Shown here piece by piece: positions 22,822 through 23,809 of a stretch of 23,809 nt of DNA. Position numbers and translations under genes: made by a program. How positions within the stretch are numbered: position 1 is the first letter of the stretch; every line of letters begins with the position of its first letter. This stretch comes from Candidatus Altimarinota bacterium (lineage in GTDB: Bacteria > Patescibacteriota > Gracilibacteria > UBA4473): NCBI GenBank assembly GCA_020629095.1, contig JAHDDZ010000006.1, positions 1-23,809 of the forward strand. The letters run 5' to 3'. The notes under the pieces are model-generated. The model saw nothing but the letters and a program-made list of their open reading frames with translations, was not told the origin of the DNA and did no database searches.

Positions 22822-22849
22822 TTGAAAAAGGGGCGATTTCTGTTATAAT
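22822..22849 (+). promoter_or_regulatory. Extended -10 promoter for surface protein
   Basis: -35 TTGAAA (22822-22827) and perfect -10 TATAAT (22844-22849) are 16 bases apart, with an upstream TG in the extended -10 position. Transcription would start about 14 bases before the ATG at 22870. Confidence 0.65.
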
Positions 22850-22869
22850 AAGCAGATTAATTTCAATCT

Positions 22870-23809
22870 ATGTTCAAACGCTTTCATTTACTTTTTGTTG
22901 CACTTATTGCTGTTTTTAGCATCAGTACTACATTTGCACAAGTTTCCCCTAATATGTATTTTCAGAATTGGACCAGGGAAAATGGTTGGCTGAACTGCAT
23001 GTTTTATGATCCACCAACGACGAATTGTGATCCTGACTTTTATGATAGTAGTGGAACTTTGCTCTCTGTTTTTTGGGAAAATCCTGTAACATTTGAATCT
23101 TTAACCACTTTTGAGACAGGATCTGGAAGCTATACACTCGAGAAAAAACTGATTGATCCAACGGGTGAAATTGGCCGCTTTAATGAACTTTTGACATTTG
23201 AAATTACAATCACGCCAACCGATCCAAACCACATAAACAATGGTGGAACAGTGAACCCATGGCCAGTAACGGTGTTGGATAATTTCTCTAGTTACAGCTA
23301 TGGAACATTGCAGCAAAATTATGATTATGTGCAGGCGTATTCAATTGAGTATCCACTGGTAGGAAGCTCGCTGGGTTTCCCACATCCGCCCACTGAAACA
23401 GAATTTTTTGCAAGCACTGGTCGATGGCAGATCGGAGAAAATGCAGCAGCAGGACCACTAACGCTCTATTTGCAAATAGAACTGAATACGAGTTTAGACT
23501 GCCGAATTCATGAAAATAAAGTGGCAATGCAAACGGACATTGGTGGGAGTATTGAGGTGATTGAGGATACGGAAGAGTTCCTTGTGGGGGATTGTAGCGT
23601 GGCTGATTTTGATATTACGCTCGAAAAAACGATTAGCCCAGAAAGTGATAATTATCCAGGACCATATGAACCAGGGGATCGAATTAAATACTTATTAACT
23701 GCAAACAGTCCAACAGGAGATTGGGCGTTTGAAGAGTGGGGCCTTATGACTGAGCCATATGCGAGTTATTATGGACTGGCACGAGCATATTATGGAGAAG
23801 CAATTTATG
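22870..23809 (+). CDS. Large secreted surface protein (N-terminal part)
   Basis: An open frame of 313 codons that runs off the end of the window. It starts with a signal peptide, MFKRFHLLFVALIAVFSISTTFA, probably cut after TFA. The mature part is rich in Thr, Ser, Asn, Tyr and Pro and reads as beta-sandwich sequence. Around residues 255-280, DFDITLEKTISPESDNYPGPYEPGDRIKYLLTAN resembles a DUF11-like repeat opening, which is common in bacterial stalk and adhesin proteins. Cysteines occur in the first part (NCMFYDPPTTNCD). It is more AT-rich than the cluster before it. An adhesin or cell-wall protein is likely; partner and anchoring domain lie beyond the window. Confidence 0.75.
   Translation, partial: MFKRFHLLFVALIAVFSISTTFAQVSPNMYFQNWTRENGWLNCMFYDPPTTNCDPDFYDSSGTLLSVFWENPVTFESLTTFETGSGSYTLEKKLIDPTGEIGRFNELLTFEITITPTDPNHINNGGTVNPWPVTVLDNFSSYSYGTLQQNYDYVQAYSIEYPLVGSSLGFPHPPTETEFFASTGRWQIGENAAAGPLTLYLQIELNTSLDCRIHENKVAMQTDIGGSIEVIEDTEEFLVGDCSVADFDITLEKTISPESDNYPGPYEPGDRIKYLLTANSPTGDWAFEEWGLMTEPYASYYGLARAYYGEAIY

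Noticed and set aside
1..23809. CRISPR array or tRNA genes
   Set aside because: No regularly spaced direct repeats and no cloverleaf with a GGTTCRANNCC arm were seen in the gaps.

Overview
The window is about 23.8 kb of dense bacterial chromosome of moderate GC content. It looks like a streamlined genome, possibly a Candidate Phyla Radiation (Patescibacteria) member. That placement is an inference from short compact genes, near-absent Shine-Dalgarno sites, many start codons at or just downstream of a predicted transcription start, and a housekeeping set mixed with unplaceable secreted proteins. TGA acts as a stop at several ATGA gene overlaps (fbp/xer, purE/GNAT and the tmk operon), which argues against the SR1/Gracilibacteria code in which TGA is glycine.

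Layout, left to right. 1-667: end of rplM and all of rpsI, closed by a two-way terminator. 687-3088 (minus): pth, then class I fructose-bisphosphatase and a Xer-type recombinase. 3137-4351 (plus): an FtsB/DivIC-like division protein and a slipin, then a second two-way terminator. 4396-5630 (minus): two unrecognised secreted proteins. 5712-7799 (minus): an operon tmk, two PQ-loop/SemiSWEET half-transporters and folD, all with 4-base overlaps. 7901-10480 (plus): gyrA. 10481-10823: a gap with a near-consensus promoter, strong predicted RNA secondary structure, a possible 33-codon membrane peptide and a terminator. 10824-14360 (minus): glyA, a phosphohexomutase and htpX. 14428-15815 (minus): rpmB, a SpoU/TrmH methyltransferase and gpmA. 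15885-16810 (plus): purE and a GNAT acetyltransferase. 16807-18619 (minus): an ABC-F ATPase with a frameshift just before its first Walker A.

18711 to the end (plus) is the accessory region: a group II-like reverse transcriptase, a membrane protein that reads as an ABC exporter whose ATPase motifs have all decayed, a membrane-anchored phospholipase D-like protein with one altered HKD motif, and the start of a large secreted surface protein.

The housekeeping genes cover one-carbon metabolism (glyA, folD), dTMP supply (tmk), lower glycolysis/gluconeogenesis and sugar phosphates (gpmA, fbp, phosphohexomutase), translation (rplM, rpsI, rpmB, pth) and DNA topology (gyrA). The most unusual parts are the structured RNA candidate after gyrA, the reverse transcriptase / pseudo-ABC / PLD cluster with its 9-bp inverted repeat, the paired PQ-loop genes, and the widespread leaderless promoter layout.
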